DNA from: Cheiracanthium punctorium
Taxonomy: Eukaryota > Arthropoda > Arachnida > Araneae > Cheiracanthiidae
Assembly: GCA_038373885.1 (NCBI GenBank)
Contig: JAWZYV010011897.1
Coordinates: 1,116,001-1,180,000, forward strand
Direction: 5' to 3'
Length of the DNA stretch: 64,000 nt
The notes under the pieces: generated by a model
What the model saw: only the letters and a program-made list of their open reading frames with translations
Databases searched by the model: none
Told to the model about the DNA's origin: nothing
Translations under genes and position numbers: made by a program
Shown: positions 1 to 9,905 of the stretch, piece by piece
Layout: every line of letters starts with the position of its first letter
How positions within the stretch are numbered: the first letter of the stretch is position 1

Positions 1-549
1 GTTCTTGAATTACATAATATTTATCTTTATTTACAGACGCACTCGTACAATCAAATCTATTATAAATAAATATTATGTCGAAAAATATGCAAATATATGA
101 AATAAAATTCTTAAAAGTTTGAGAACTTAGGCAATGTTAGGCGCACGATTTTGAACAAATGAATACACAGATGCATAAAAAAGGCTGCATAAAAATGAAT
201 TTATATAATATTTACAATGAAATGCGTATATTTCTATAACTTTCCTCTTTTATATAAAACTATTTCCACAGATACGAATATGAAATACGTGCAGTATATT
301 CATTCTGGCTTAAGGTTGTGTGTGACAGCAAAGTATAAAAACAAGTTTTAGGGTGCAATAAATTCAGTCATACAGGAATCCACACAACCAGGAAACACAA
401 TACGCAAATAAAGTCTCATTTTATAACTTCGTGATGAAAAGACATAGTTCCAAGGATATCGAAGAACCTGTATCAGGGAAGGAATAACTTAAAATATATA
501 CTATATTCCTTTTTAATAGAAATGTACGGGTTCTGTCGATACTGTAATA
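1..549. other. AT-rich sequence, nothing recognised
   Basis: No open frame of note, RNA gene or repeat end was recognised. The sequence is low-GC with short A and T runs. Confidence 0.5.
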
Positions 550-735
550 TACAGGGTTCTCCCCTAAAGGTGGTAACAGGCTTCTTTATCTATTAGAGAT
601 AAGTGGGCGATGCAAATTGTTAAAAAAAGTTCAAAATAAGCTAGAAAAAACGAAATTTCGTTAAGAAAAAATTCCTTTTTTTAATTTTCAAAAAGTGACA
701 TTCTTTTAATTTGTATACGACCGCCGTACAAAGAA
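550..735 (+). repeat. Mariner-like terminal arm, copy 1
   Basis: The block begins with TA followed by CAGGGTTCTCCCCTAAAGG, then the phrase CTATTAGAGATAAGTGGGC, an AAAAAGTTCAAAATAAG stretch and TTCAAAAAGTGAC. The same order recurs at 1295-1470, and in diverged, inverted form at both ends of the element at 46066-46816. TA plus a CAGGGTGTCCC-type start is usual for Tc1/mariner non-autonomous elements. No opposing arm was found between here and the next copy, so this looks like a solo end. Confidence 0.5.
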
Positions 736-1294
736 ATCCCGATTCGCAAAATCCGCTACATACACTAATGAGGTGATATACAAAACTGGAGCCTTTTATT
801 CTAAAAAATGTCTGCGATATGAAGATGACTATATGCTGACTTAAACCTCTTTTCAATGGCAACAACATGGCATGAAACAACAACAACAACAAAAAAAATC
901 ACGTCGGATGATCGTATTTCAGGGCGGTACAGAAATCATGATAGAAAATAATTTTTTCCTTTCAAGCAAAACTATAAACGTTTACATTCGAATTCATGTG
1001 ATCAGAATTTGACCTGACCATTTTTGCTGTAATATATACATGTGTGGGTTGCCTGACCATCTTTGTTGTAATATATATCTTAGACATTTTATAATGAAAG
1101 GTTGAAAATTTGTGCATAAAGTAATTGGTGTATGGGACACATTTTACTAATTGGGAATTTTTTTTATTTTTTTTATTTTTTGTACGGGGGTAGTAAAAAA
1201 ATATTCCAATTAGTAAAATAAGGAGTGCAGCTTTAATGTATAAGAATTATTATTTTTGCAATTTCAAGAATTTGAGCGCAAAGGCCGTATTGTA
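736..1294. other. Spacer between two direct mariner-like arms
   Basis: AT-rich sequence without a recognisable gene. It contains two near copies of a phrase (TGACCATTTTTGCTGTAATATATA near 1013 and a TGACCATCTTTGTTGTAATATATA version near 1052), a small local duplication, then T-rich sequence around 1150-1180. Confidence 0.4.
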
Positions 1295-1470
1295 TATAGG
1301 GTGTCCCCAAAAGATGGTAATGGGCTTTAATTCATTATCTATTAGAGATAAGTGGGCAGTGTAAATTGAAAAAAAAAATGTTCAATATAAGGTCGGAAAT
1401 AAGACACCGGTAAGAAAAAAATTCCTCTCATTAATATTCAAAAAGTGACCCCACTATTGTTAGGTCGCAC
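1295..1470 (+). repeat. Mariner-like terminal arm, copy 2
   Basis: TATAGGGTGTCCCCAAAAG starts a block parallel to 550-735, sharing TATCTATTAGAGATAAGTGGGC, the A-rich stretch, a GGTAAGAAAAAAATTCCT phrase and TTCAAAAAGTGAC. It lies in the same orientation as copy 1 about 745 bp away, so the two do not form one TIR pair. Confidence 0.5.
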
Positions 1471-1830
1471 TCGTGTTATAATGAATTTTCAAAATTTTCG
1501 CTCCATTTGTTACAGATTGAGTATTAGTCGAACCTTACCACAATATAGCAGTTTTGTACGCAAAACAACATAAAACATCTATATCAATCCGAAACTCCAG
1601 AGTAATTCTGGCCGGCGAGGGCGTCCTAATAAACAAAGCAAATTAACAAAGACACAAACCCTTTTTATATTGTACCGCTGATCTTCTTCAACTCTGCCGA
1701 AGCTTACAGTGCTGACCTCCACAGACATTCCTTTCAGGAAGGGAGATTTGCATTATAAATGCATTTCACAAGTTAAGAGTGAGTAAAGCTTTTATAAAAA
1801 CGATAATTAAGTTGTTTCATAATGCGGGGG
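1471..1830. other. Unrecognised intergenic sequence
   Basis: Mixed-composition sequence with a slightly GC-richer patch near 1600-1740. No gene or repeat family was recognised. Confidence 0.4.
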
Positions 1831-1910
1831 GGGGATATAAGGTCTTGTGATAAAGCGTGACATAGGGGGAGGGGATATAAGGTCTTGTGATAAAGCGTGA
1901 CATAGGGGGA
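1831..1910 (+). repeat. Perfect 40-bp tandem duplication
   Basis: Bases 1831-1870 and 1871-1910 are identical. The unit starts GGGGATATAAGG and ends GACATAGGGGGA. A G-run precedes it (1825-1834) and GTGAGGGG follows. With no divergence between units the duplication is recent, or is an assembly effect. Confidence 0.9.
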
Positions 1911-2840
1911 GTGAGGGGTCAGAAAAGTGTTACGTTACGTGATCCGAGAATATCTTCATTGATCGTATTTCTTACACCCAAAGTGTGTTTATAAATAATT
2001 TCAGTCCATACAACAAACTATAGGTTTGATATACATACAACCCAACTCTAAAGCTGGCATGTGAATTTTTCTTACCATCATTATAAGTTTTTAAAACTTA
2101 TTTTAAAAAATTTTGATATTAAGGCAACACAATTGTTTTCAAATGTATTTTCAATGCAGTTGAAAAAAGATTTAATTAAAAAAAATTTTGTTATTTTTCT
2201 TGTCGAGTTTAAGTCGAATATCTGATTCATTGCTTAAATTAAAAAGTTGATTGAACTGAAATAAATAGAAAGGGTATTGGTTTCTCCGAAGTACTTATCC
2301 ATGCATTGAAGAGGCTAAAAAAAATAAAAGTAAAATAAAAATACATGAATTATTTTCCGAAGAAAATGTTCTAGGTTTGATGACTTAGAAATGGCTTTTT
2401 TCCCCTTTTTTCTAATATTACCATGAACATTATTTCAGATTTTTATCTTTGGAATAAAAAATAGTTTTTACCGATATCTCTTTCAAAGAAGTAAAGGATC
2501 ATCAACTTCTAAATTACCCATGTGTAATTTAAGCATGTTTTACCGAGTTTTTGTAAAGAAAACAAAACATTTCATTCTTATCTGATATATTCTTTAAAAA
2601 TGACTTGTATAATTTGTCTCTGACAAGTAGATATTTATAACTGCTCAAAAAACGGAAATGAACTAAAAAATTGATTAATTTCTGTAATTTATATGATTAC
2701 AGTTTTAAAAAAATGAAAAATTAAGCTCATTAAAAGGAATTTTAAAGTTAAACTGGAGTAAAATTACTGTTTAATTTAGATTTTTTAAAACCAATTCCTT
2801 ATTATTGCCTTTAAAAATTTAGAATTATTAAAAAATTTTA
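1911..2840. other. AT-rich sequence, nothing recognised
   Basis: Long A/T-rich stretch with no open frame above about 60 codons and no terminal repeats that I could pair. Confidence 0.4.
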
Positions 2841-2854
2841 AAACTATCACATGA

Positions 2855-3900
2855 AAAAGATAATTTTAACATGGTAATCTAACGCAACTCATAAAATTTT
2901 GCTAATACGTTACGTAGCTCATAAAATTTTGTTGATCATTATAGCTGCAAAGAAGTTGTTTGTTTTAATAACTGCTAACTAAAGTCAATAAATTTTATTT
3001 TTCATTTCAGAAATTCTATAAAATTCCGTTAAATTTTTCGAATTATTTTTTGTTACACTACATCTTTTGGCTGTTTGTAATGTATTTAAAGATCCTTTCA
3101 ATTTATAAATCCATTTATGTATTTATTTATTTATTTACTTCTCAAAATAATTAAAATTTCAGTGGTAAAAATAAACACAAAACATTCTAAAATGTTTCCA
3201 CTGACCATAGCCTGGAGCAGGGTTTCTCCATCTGTGTTCCATGTGAACATAGCAAGTGCTCTGCTAAAAAATATTTTGTCGATTTAGTCTCCAACTCACT
3301 AGTCTCAAATTTACACAAGGTGCTCCGTTTAGATACTTAAAGTACTCCACTAGAAAAAAAGTTTGAGAAACTCTGGCAATAATGGGACAGCTATATTCTG
3401 ACTTTTATCTCCCTAGCATTTTTCTTTTTCTCTGCGAGGCCACTTTGCACACAACAAAAGCACTAGTTACCATTAAGAAATATTAGAATAAGTCAAAATT
3501 TCTAGAGCTGCCATATCAAAAAGATAATTTTAACATATCAACGGAATGTATCAAGATATAAAGCTATGCAACTCACAAAAGTTTGTTGGTCACTATAGTC
3601 ACTTAAAAACTTCCATTGAAAAAATGTGAAAATGATTTCGAAATAATTAAAAAAATATTTTTAGCATATTAACCGAGTGTACCAAAACATAAAGCGATGC
3701 AGCTCACAAAATTTTGTTGGTTAGCCTAGCCACTGATAGCGAAAATTCTTCCTTAAAAAATATGAATTATCTCCAAATAATTTAAAAGACAATGGTAAAC
3801 ACAATCACAAACTATTTTTTTAAAGTTTCCACAGCATATAGCCTGAAGGAATGTGACCGCTATATTCTGAATTTCTCTACCTCCCACTCTTTTTCTTTTT
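2855..3900 (+). repeat. Degenerate direct repeats of about 135 bp
   Basis: The phrase GATAATTTTAACAT... followed by GCAACTCAYAAAATTTTGTTGGTCA recurs near 2859-2937, 3522-3656 and 3658-3793. Each copy pairs a run like ATAAAGCTATGCAACTCAC with a CACTATAGYCACT tail. A following phrase (AAACACAA... GTTTCCAC... CATAGCCTG... GCTATATTCTGA) also occurs twice, near 3168-3410 and 3795-3870. The block is an old tandem or segmental duplication with no coding content. Confidence 0.5.
3218..3375 (+). mobile_element. 158-bp hAT-like miniature element
   Basis: The ends CAGGGTTTCTC and GAGAAACTCTG are imperfect inverted repeats. It interrupts the first of two duplicated phrases: the second copy near 3845-3870 reads from CATAGCCTGAAGG directly to GCTATATTCTG without this insert. 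A related reverse-oriented copy lies at 40060-40188, sharing the phrases GTGCTCCGT, CACAAGGTG and TAGTCTCCAA in reverse complement. Flanking 8-bp duplications are not clear. Confidence 0.55.
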
Positions 3901-5520
3901 GAAGATACTTCATAAGTTCATGGTCTTCAGAACAAAAGCCATTTCCAACGTGCACTTCCACAGCTACAGAACATCAGAAAACAAAACAAAACAAAAAGCA
4001 CGGTTTCATCAGAAGCACTAAAACAAAACGAAGACAAGGCTGCCGGAGTCCTCCTCTATGCCTCCCGAACAGTTTCACACCATTGGCAAACTTCAATACT
4101 CCCACGCCGAGAGACTCTTCAGAAAATCCCGAAGGGGGTAAGGACCGCCCCAAAAATAAAATCTCTGGGATGGCTCACTGACTGAGATCATCTCTTATCA
4201 GAAGAGGAAACGCGGAAGAGATTTCCTTCCACAGCTCCCGCTAGGAGGCGATTAGAATAGAAGAGTATTCTTTTCCACAAAGTCATGATTTCCAGAGCAA
4301 ATTTACGACCTCAAGAGCAGCATCTCCTAGAGAGTGATGGATTTTTTTTTTCCCTCCCGAACTTTTTAAAAAAGTAATTTAGTGCAAGTCGAGAAGGTGA
4401 TACCTCTACGTAGTGATAATGATATCGTATCTTCGGCGTGAATATGTTTTCTGAAGTGGGAGGAAAATGGATGAGGGTATTAAACCTTTAAGGATTTCGA
4501 TTCTATTTGCGGTACTTAGCTTCTGAATTTTGTTAGTGCCTACTAGAGTATCACACCGAGCCCGGATAGCCTCAAAATTAATTTTTAAACAAAGGCTCTA
4601 ACCGCAGATTTATTTTGTGAAGATCCTGTTATGTGTTGTTTTCTTTTAATCTAGTTATCCAATATAGTAGTTAGCAGATTATGAAACTGAAAACGCATAC
4701 CACGAAAGTCAAATATAGGAAATATCCCCCCCCCCCACAAAAAAAAAAAAAAAAAATATATATAAAATCGATCCTTAGGGTGAGGAAAGACTTCTTAAAT
4801 AATGCCTCTTTTCATACTCGTATTATCAAGATCTCTTATTTGCCACAGGAACATCTCACTTTTTGTATGTCCACTGAAAATAAAATGTACTAGAATGTAA
4901 CCATAAGGCATAGATTTTAGATTTAAAACTTATGGATGTTCTAGACAGGCTATTCAGAGTATGGGCGGTATCTTCGAAAAATTAATACGAATCCCATATT
5001 CCGCACGAAATATTTCCGTGATGGAGGAAATTTTAGTCCTTTAAACCTTTCAGAACACTGCCAAGTAATGAAACATGACATGAAAACATTTCATGCGTAC
5101 GTAAAACGTGACTCAGCAAAGTTCTACGCAAATTAATAGTCTATGTGAAGGATCTCAGTCTAATGCAATTGGAAGCCTGTATAGGTTCTGAAAAAAATTC
5201 GATTTGACCCATATTAGCCCTGCGGAAGTAGACACCTTGTACCATCAGTTAACTACCAACCAACAGTAAAAGAAGAGGAGTTGGATTTCAAAGTTTAAAT
5301 CACAGAGTATTGGAGTTTATTTAAGGAACACAAACAGTAAGTTGCAGCGATTATGCGGTTTCAGTAGCATTCCAAGACGTATCGAATCATGACCAGAGCA
5401 CAGCTTGTGTTACGAATTGTGTTATAATATTAGCAACTTCTGAAAACTTAGCTGATAATTTTTTACACCTCTAAAAAAATGTCACAGTTTGATGTCAAAT
5501 GCGTTCTCCCAGTATACGAG
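3901..5520. other. Intergenic, unrecognised, with C/A homopolymer
   Basis: No gene was recognised. Around 4020-4330 the GC content rises without a convincing open frame. Near 4727-4757 a C-run passes into a long A-run, which gives a spurious lysine/proline-rich short frame. The rest is ordinary AT-rich sequence. Confidence 0.4.
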
Positions 5521-5817
5521 TACAGTGAAACGTCTGTGAGATACCACCTCTATTAGGCGACCCACACTTCAACGATCCATTTTATAAGGCAGCGACTTTT
5601 TACCTTATCTATTTAATGTTAAGAGAAATTCTAGAACAGAACACTCAACCCTCTATAAGCGACCGGATCCGATTCCCTGTCCGAAAATTTTCGAGCATTT
5701 TTTCAGAAGCAAAGTGAATTAGAACCACATTCCAAACCATTCGCTCTACTATAAATCCACAGAAGGTGCAAGTACACGTATACATCCCGTACAAATCTTG
5801 TAGATTAGCGTAGAAAT

Positions 5818-5890
5818 ATGCCTAAGAAACGAGTACCGTTGGAGCAGCATATTGATATGATCGAGTCACACTAAAAGGAAATTCGGAGAG
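5818..5890 (+). pseudogene. Fragment of pogo/Tigger-like transposase N-terminus
   Basis: From ATG at 5818 the frame reads MPKKRVPLEQHIDMIESH, then a stop codon, then KEIR. The basic start followed by a helix with 'IDMIESH' resembles the CENP-B/psq-type helix-turn-helix at the N-terminus of pogo-family transposases, which binds the element's ends. Only about 20 residues remain before a nonsense codon, and the insert at 5903 cuts the rest away. It cannot make a functional product. The resemblance is by eye and short, so the family call leans on the TIRs. Confidence 0.4.
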
Positions 5891-5902
5891 GAAGTTGGCG
5901 GT

Positions 5903-6049
5903 CAGGGGCTGCCCTAGGGTACGTGACGCTCCCCTACAGACGTAAAAAAGGCGAATATTTTTCAAGTTTTTCTCAGTTTTTGAGATCGAAATGGCGCCCC
6001 TCCCAAGGCGGCGCTCCGACGCGATGCTTACAGTGCCCGGCCGGCGCTG
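5903..6049 (+). mobile_element. 147-bp hAT-type miniature element with perfect 8-bp TSD
   Basis: TTGGCGGT occurs immediately left (5895-5902) and immediately right (6050-6057) of the element, a perfect 8-bp target duplication as produced by hAT transposases. The ends are CAGGGGCTGCCC and, reading inward from the right, CAGCGCCGGCC, so the inverted repeat is short and imperfect. It is far more GC-rich than its surroundings. It sits inside the pogo-like element 5521-6412. Confidence 0.8.
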
Positions 6050-6412
6050 TTGGCGGTTACTTTTGGTCGTGGAAAAACATTAAAAGGAAATTTAAAGCAA
6101 ATAGAGCTTACTATGGCAAATTCAGAATTCATGAAGAATATGAGGATAAATGCTCTTTTGTCAGATGTAAAAAAAAAAGTAGAGGGGACAGAAAAAAGAA
6201 TCCGAAATTTCTAAATATTTTAATAAAATTTAAATTTTAAAAACACCTTTGTATAATTACTTATGTATTAGTATGCAATTTCATTAATGACAAAACCGAC
6301 AATTTTTTTTATAATTTTTTTCCTTGGCTCTCAAATGTTTATACTTCTTTGAGCGACCACCTCCCTTAATGACCGATTTTTCACCAAAGGGCTCCTGATC
6401 GCTTTCACTGTA

Positions 6413-7460
6413 TTTGCTTCAAAAGAATTAAAATAACTTAAGTACGGGTTAGTGCCCCTTATAAAGGCCCTAACGAAGGGCATCCACCCCTCGGCCTAGA
6501 TCACACGAGTAGATAATTGGTCGTAATCTCACAACAACAACAACAAAAGAATGTAGTCTTCCAAATTAAATAAATTTGGTACTTACAATTTTTCATGATC
6601 GGAAACGTCACAAAATCTCCTAGAAGCTTCGTTTGAACAATCAGATATTAAAAGTGATGATAATTTTTATATTTTATGGTCAATATTTCGTATGAAAAAA
6701 AAAAAAAAAATTCTGAAATAATTTACTCATCACCACTGACCTCTTCCCTCCTCAAGAAATCAAAAATAGATTTTAAAGCAAGTTAAAGCAATATTTATTA
6801 AAAGTTTACAGATTAGCTATTAAACTTTTCTTAATTATTCGACAGGATAAAATAGTTAAAACTATAAAGCTTTTATAGTTTTAACTGTAAGACAGTAAGC
6901 AATGATTATATCAGGTAAATACCAACCGTTTTAAAAGCAAAATTTTCTATGCTAACACAATAAAGAGATTTATACATCATGCACAGTAATAATAGCAGAT
7001 TTCAAGTTCTTACGGGTAAACACGAAAACACTAAAAGCTGCTGATATGTGCATCGGTGAGTAGTACTTAAGTGTTAAGCTACTGAATTGGTTCGACCTAA
7101 AATTTGTACACTTTAACGATGCCAGTGATTTATGGTAAGGAATAAAAACTTTAATGTCTGTGTTTGGTGTAGTATATGGGTTATTTTTCGTAATTTACGG
7201 TTTTGTTATGACAAACAGGCTTCGATTTTTGCAACAAACGAAGTGTTGCTGCCAGTATTTTACAGTAAAGCATTTTTTAAATGCTGTCAAAAGCTTAAAT
7301 GAAAAGTCGTTATTAGCTAAGTTATAGGCACTACGAATAAGTTTGTAAAATATACTGTTTGAGACCCAACATACATTGAATAAATTCTCTACTTAGAACA
7401 TGGAGTAAGTAGGTGAGTGAAAGATAACATACAGAGAGAAAAAAAGAACGAGAGAGATGA
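6413..7460. other. Intergenic with one strong palindrome
   Basis: AT-rich sequence. At 6855-6887 AGTTAAAACTATAAA faces its near-perfect reverse complement around a GC centre, able to form a 15-bp hairpin. An A-run lies near 6692-6710. No gene or named repeat was recognised otherwise. Confidence 0.45.
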
Positions 7461-7468
7461 TATTAGGG
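7461..7468. repeat. Left target-site duplication of the hAT element
   Basis: TATTAGGG, identical to 8184-8191. Confidence 0.9.
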
Positions 7469-8183
7469 CAGGGGTGGGCAAACTTTTTCGGTCGCGGGCC
7501 AAAAATCGAAAAAAAAAAAAAAAGTTTGGCGGGCCAAGATACATTTTTCTAAAATTTTAAAAACAATATACAAGTATTAAAATTTAAATATGTTAATGAG
7601 ATGAATTAAATTGCGATTTCATTTTTAAAAGTTCCTTATATTGAGGTTCGAAGTGAAATGCACTGATTATAAGGAACGAGGCTAAATGCTCATCTCTCAG
7701 TCTACTTCTGAAAGAATTCTCTCTAAGGTTCATAGTTGAAAACACTTGCTCACATATATAATATGAAGCAAACATAGCACTGATTTTCTGGGCATGATAT
7801 ATTAAATTTGGGAAACTTACTTTCGATAATGATTTGTAAAACTCTGGCATATTTAGAAACAACTGCTTGCGATGATTGTTAGATTGCAATTATATTAATT
7901 CGAGCTGCAAATCTGACCTCACTGCTTTACAATTTACATTGAAAGGCATGGTAAAATTATCCAATTCTGTTTGAATGGCACCGAAATCTTGAAATCTGCG
8001 TTCGAACTCAAAATGCACTTTTTTCAAGCCATCTTCATAATTCTTAATATGGATATATAATATATAAATATATGTATTATTTCAATTTCCGTCGGACCCA
8101 CAAATTAAAATTCCATCCGCGGGCCGGATAAAACCTTCCGGTGGGCCGGATTTGGCCCGCGGGCCGTAGTTTGCCCATCCCTG
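7469..8183 (-). mobile_element. hAT element deletion derivative (715 bp)
   Basis: The ends are CAGGGGTGGGCAAACT and AGTTTGCCCATCCCTG, inverted with one mismatch over the outer 15 bases. They are flanked by a perfect 8-bp duplication TATTAGGG (7461-7468 and 8184-8191). Sub-terminal GGTCGCGGGCC / GGGCCGGA motifs are typical of the 'CAGGGGTGGGCAAAC' hAT ends found in many animals. The interior keeps part of a transposase C-terminus on the minus strand (7593-8045). Full hAT elements usually exceed 2.5 kb, so most of the gene is missing. The intact duplication implies a comparatively recent insertion. Confidence 0.92.
7593..8045 (-). pseudogene. hAT transposase C-terminal fragment (dimerisation domain)
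   Basis: On the minus strand a frame reads through ERRFQDFGAIQTELDNF, PFNVN, LQLELI, one stop codon, then LPEFYKSL-like (here MPEFYKSL), ASYYICEQVFSTMN and RSRLRDEHL. This order matches the C-terminal hATC region of hAT transposases of the ZBED/GTF2IRD2-like group, where the 'CEQVFS.M' and 'SRL.DEHL' blocks mediate dimerisation needed for DNA cleavage. The nonsense codon falls at about plus-strand 7890, where related proteins keep a charged residue between LELI and LQ. The N-terminal zinc finger and catalytic part are absent. It is a dead copy; the family call is firm, the subgroup tentative. Confidence 0.85.
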
Positions 8184-8191
8184 TATTAGGG
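8184..8191. repeat. Right target-site duplication of the hAT element
   Basis: TATTAGGG, identical to 7461-7468. Confidence 0.9.
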
Positions 8192-8408
8192 TCTTTAATG
8201 GTGATAGTAAAAGTGAGAAGGTAGCAGAATTTGAGGACCCCTCCTCCCTCCTACAAAGGCCCGAATTACTGGCCATTTTATTATTAGGGCGGCCAGCGTT
8301 ATCCCCCTGCGAAGGGACGGACAAGTAAATATGCCAGTGCAAGCCGGGAATCGAACACGGACCCAAATGTGGCAGAATCGTTCTTTAGCTACGATACCAC
8401 CTGGCAGC
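8192..8408 (-). repeat. tRNA-headed SINE with shared core
   Basis: Read on the minus strand from 8408, the element starts with a tRNA-like head: GGTGGTATCGTAGCTAAAG resembles a pol III A box region and GTTCGATTCCCGG (8356-8344) is a near-ideal B box. Downstream comes TGTCCGTCCCTTCGCAGGGG and then a block CCTAATAATAAAATGGCC followed by GGGCCTTTGTAGG. Those two blocks recur, diverged, in the SINE at 35382, and the second also in the 5S-headed SINE at 40232-40676. Its tail abuts the hAT target duplication at 8191. Confidence 0.7.
8344..8356 (-). promoter_or_regulatory. Pol III B-box-like sequence in SINE
   Basis: GTTCGATTCCCGG on the minus strand matches the tRNA T-arm/B-box consensus GGTTCRANNCC closely. 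It would serve as the internal promoter of the SINE. Confidence 0.6.
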
Positions 8409-8447
8409 ATTTTGATGATAGTATAAATGAGTATTTCATACATTGGT

Positions 8448-8675
8448 TTTGTTTTGTTTATGACAAAGCTACATGAGGGCTAACTGCCTAAGGGAGGATG
8501 TATTGATCGGGGAACTTTTTAAGGAGTTCTAGCACGTTTTCACATTACGGCTGGAGAAAACCACCCAAAATTCCAGACCGTTAGACCGATGACCACGCAA
8601 AAGGCCAGAACCCTAGACTTGCACACTTCAACAATCGCTCAATGTTCAGTGTCTTATCCACTCGGTCTCCCCTTA
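8448..8675 (-). repeat. tRNA(Ser)-like-headed SINE, copy 1
   Basis: Read from 8675 leftwards the head has ACCGAGTGGATAAGACA, the A-box region of a Ser/Leu-type tRNA. A body follows with GTGGTTTTCTCCAG and CTCCTTAAAAAGTTCCCCG. The same body occurs at 12727-12922 and 63485-63680. The B box is decayed (AGGGTTCTGGCC). No flanking duplication was assigned. Confidence 0.65.
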
Positions 8676-9507
8676 ACATGGGAATACGCTTTATTGGCTA
8701 ATATATATACCGTTTGCATTTTAGTACTTACACCCTTTAATGTAAATTAACAAAATACATTAGATAATTAAATTTACAGAACTTACACTTATGTTATTCA
8801 AAGTTAATGTAGAATAAAATACATCAATAAGCCCTCATCATGTGATCATGCCTGTCAGCCGATTACATTTTCTTACGTGATATTGTTGTTCGTTTCCAAC
8901 AATGTTCCGACCGAAAAAATTCTTTTTTTTTTTTTCCATGGAAAATGTACAAGTAACGTGGCACCGTCCCTGATTCTAAAATTATCTAACGCAAAACGCC
9001 GCTGACCTTAACTGTTAAGTAAACCGCACTTACGGTATCACGCCTCTAATCAGGTATGCCTTACCGGCGGAGTAGTTGCTATGTACCTGCACAGCTTCAT
9101 GTATGTGAAGCCAAGTACCGCTAAAGTGATAAATGGCAAACACCGAGAAGCACGTTTGTCTTTTGCGGATTTCCAGAGACAGGTGCAGGAGGTTTTATGG
9201 GTGAAGTCGTGAATCGGGAAAGTAATCAGAGAGAAAGAAAGAGATATGGAGGTCAAGTTTAGTTATTGCGGGCGTGTGGGAAATAAACAGCGACTAAATA
9301 AATAAATAAATCAGCAATAACTGAGATTCATAAACGGATATTTATTAGCAATTATGAGTCTTTTTATATTCTTTTTTTCTAACAAATACATGTTATGTAA
9401 AATTCTAATGGGATAATGATCCAACGTTTCAATGCTTTTCAAAGAAGCATATAGAGCTCAATCACGTTATCAAAAAAAAATTATAAAAGAATGAAGAAGA
9501 AGAAGAA
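8676..9507. other. Intergenic, nothing recognised
   Basis: No gene or named element. There is a T-run near 8921-8937, a short AATA microsatellite near 9296-9312, and a GAA run near 9494-9509 at the edge of the inverted repeat that follows. Confidence 0.4.
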
Positions 9508-9905
9508 GAATAGTAGAAGCTGTTTATTTTTAGCCCTGAAAAGCGTAAAATAAAAATTTATTTGTGCAAATGAAAGTTTCAATGCTATCAAAATTTTAGA
9601 GGAAAATATAGATATTTCACTTTTGCAAGAGATGAAAATTTCTAAATATTTAAAATCTTTTAAAAAGCATTCGAGACCAATATTCTTAGTCATTAGTTTT
9701 TTATATTCGACATAAATTTCAAAAGTGCGCGAATGCTTTTTAAAATATTTTGAATACGTAAAATTTTTCATCTCTTGCAAAAGTGAAATATCTGTATTTT
9801 TCTCAAAATTCCCTTAATGTTAAAGCTTCCATTTTTTTAATAGCAGGTCTTTGCAAGAGTAAGTTTTTATTTTATGCTTTTTAGGGCTCCACAATAAAAT
9901 GTTTC
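9508..9905. mobile_element. Long inverted repeat (about 400 bp)
   Basis: The two halves are imperfect reverse complements. The left has AGCCCTGAAAAGCGTAAAAT, then GATATTTCACTTTTGCAAGA and AAAAGCATTCG. The right has CGAATGCTTTTT, then TCTTGCAAAAGTGAAATATC and ATTTTATGCTTTTTAGGGCT. The centre is near 9700. The structure fits a foldback or MITE-type element, or a transcript with a very long hairpin. I could not find a clean target duplication. Confidence 0.65.

Larger units (their letters stand above)
5521..6412 (+). mobile_element. Pogo/Tigger-like element relic
   Basis: The left end TACAGTGAAACGTCTGTGAG and the right end (reading inward on the minus strand TACAGTGAAAGCGATCAGG) are inverted and start with TA, the usual target of Tc1/mariner/pogo elements. 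Inside each end is a matching GGTGGTC/GACCACC-type block. Near 5818 a short reading frame resembles the start of a pogo-type DNA-binding domain. The element is interrupted at 5903-6049 by a separate miniature element, so it is older than that insertion. At under 0.9 kb including the insert it is an internally deleted copy. Confidence 0.6.

Noticed and set aside
4681..4893. 70-codon plus-strand frame with ATG
   Set aside because: It consists of a C-run and an A-run translated as proline and lysine; there is no motif.
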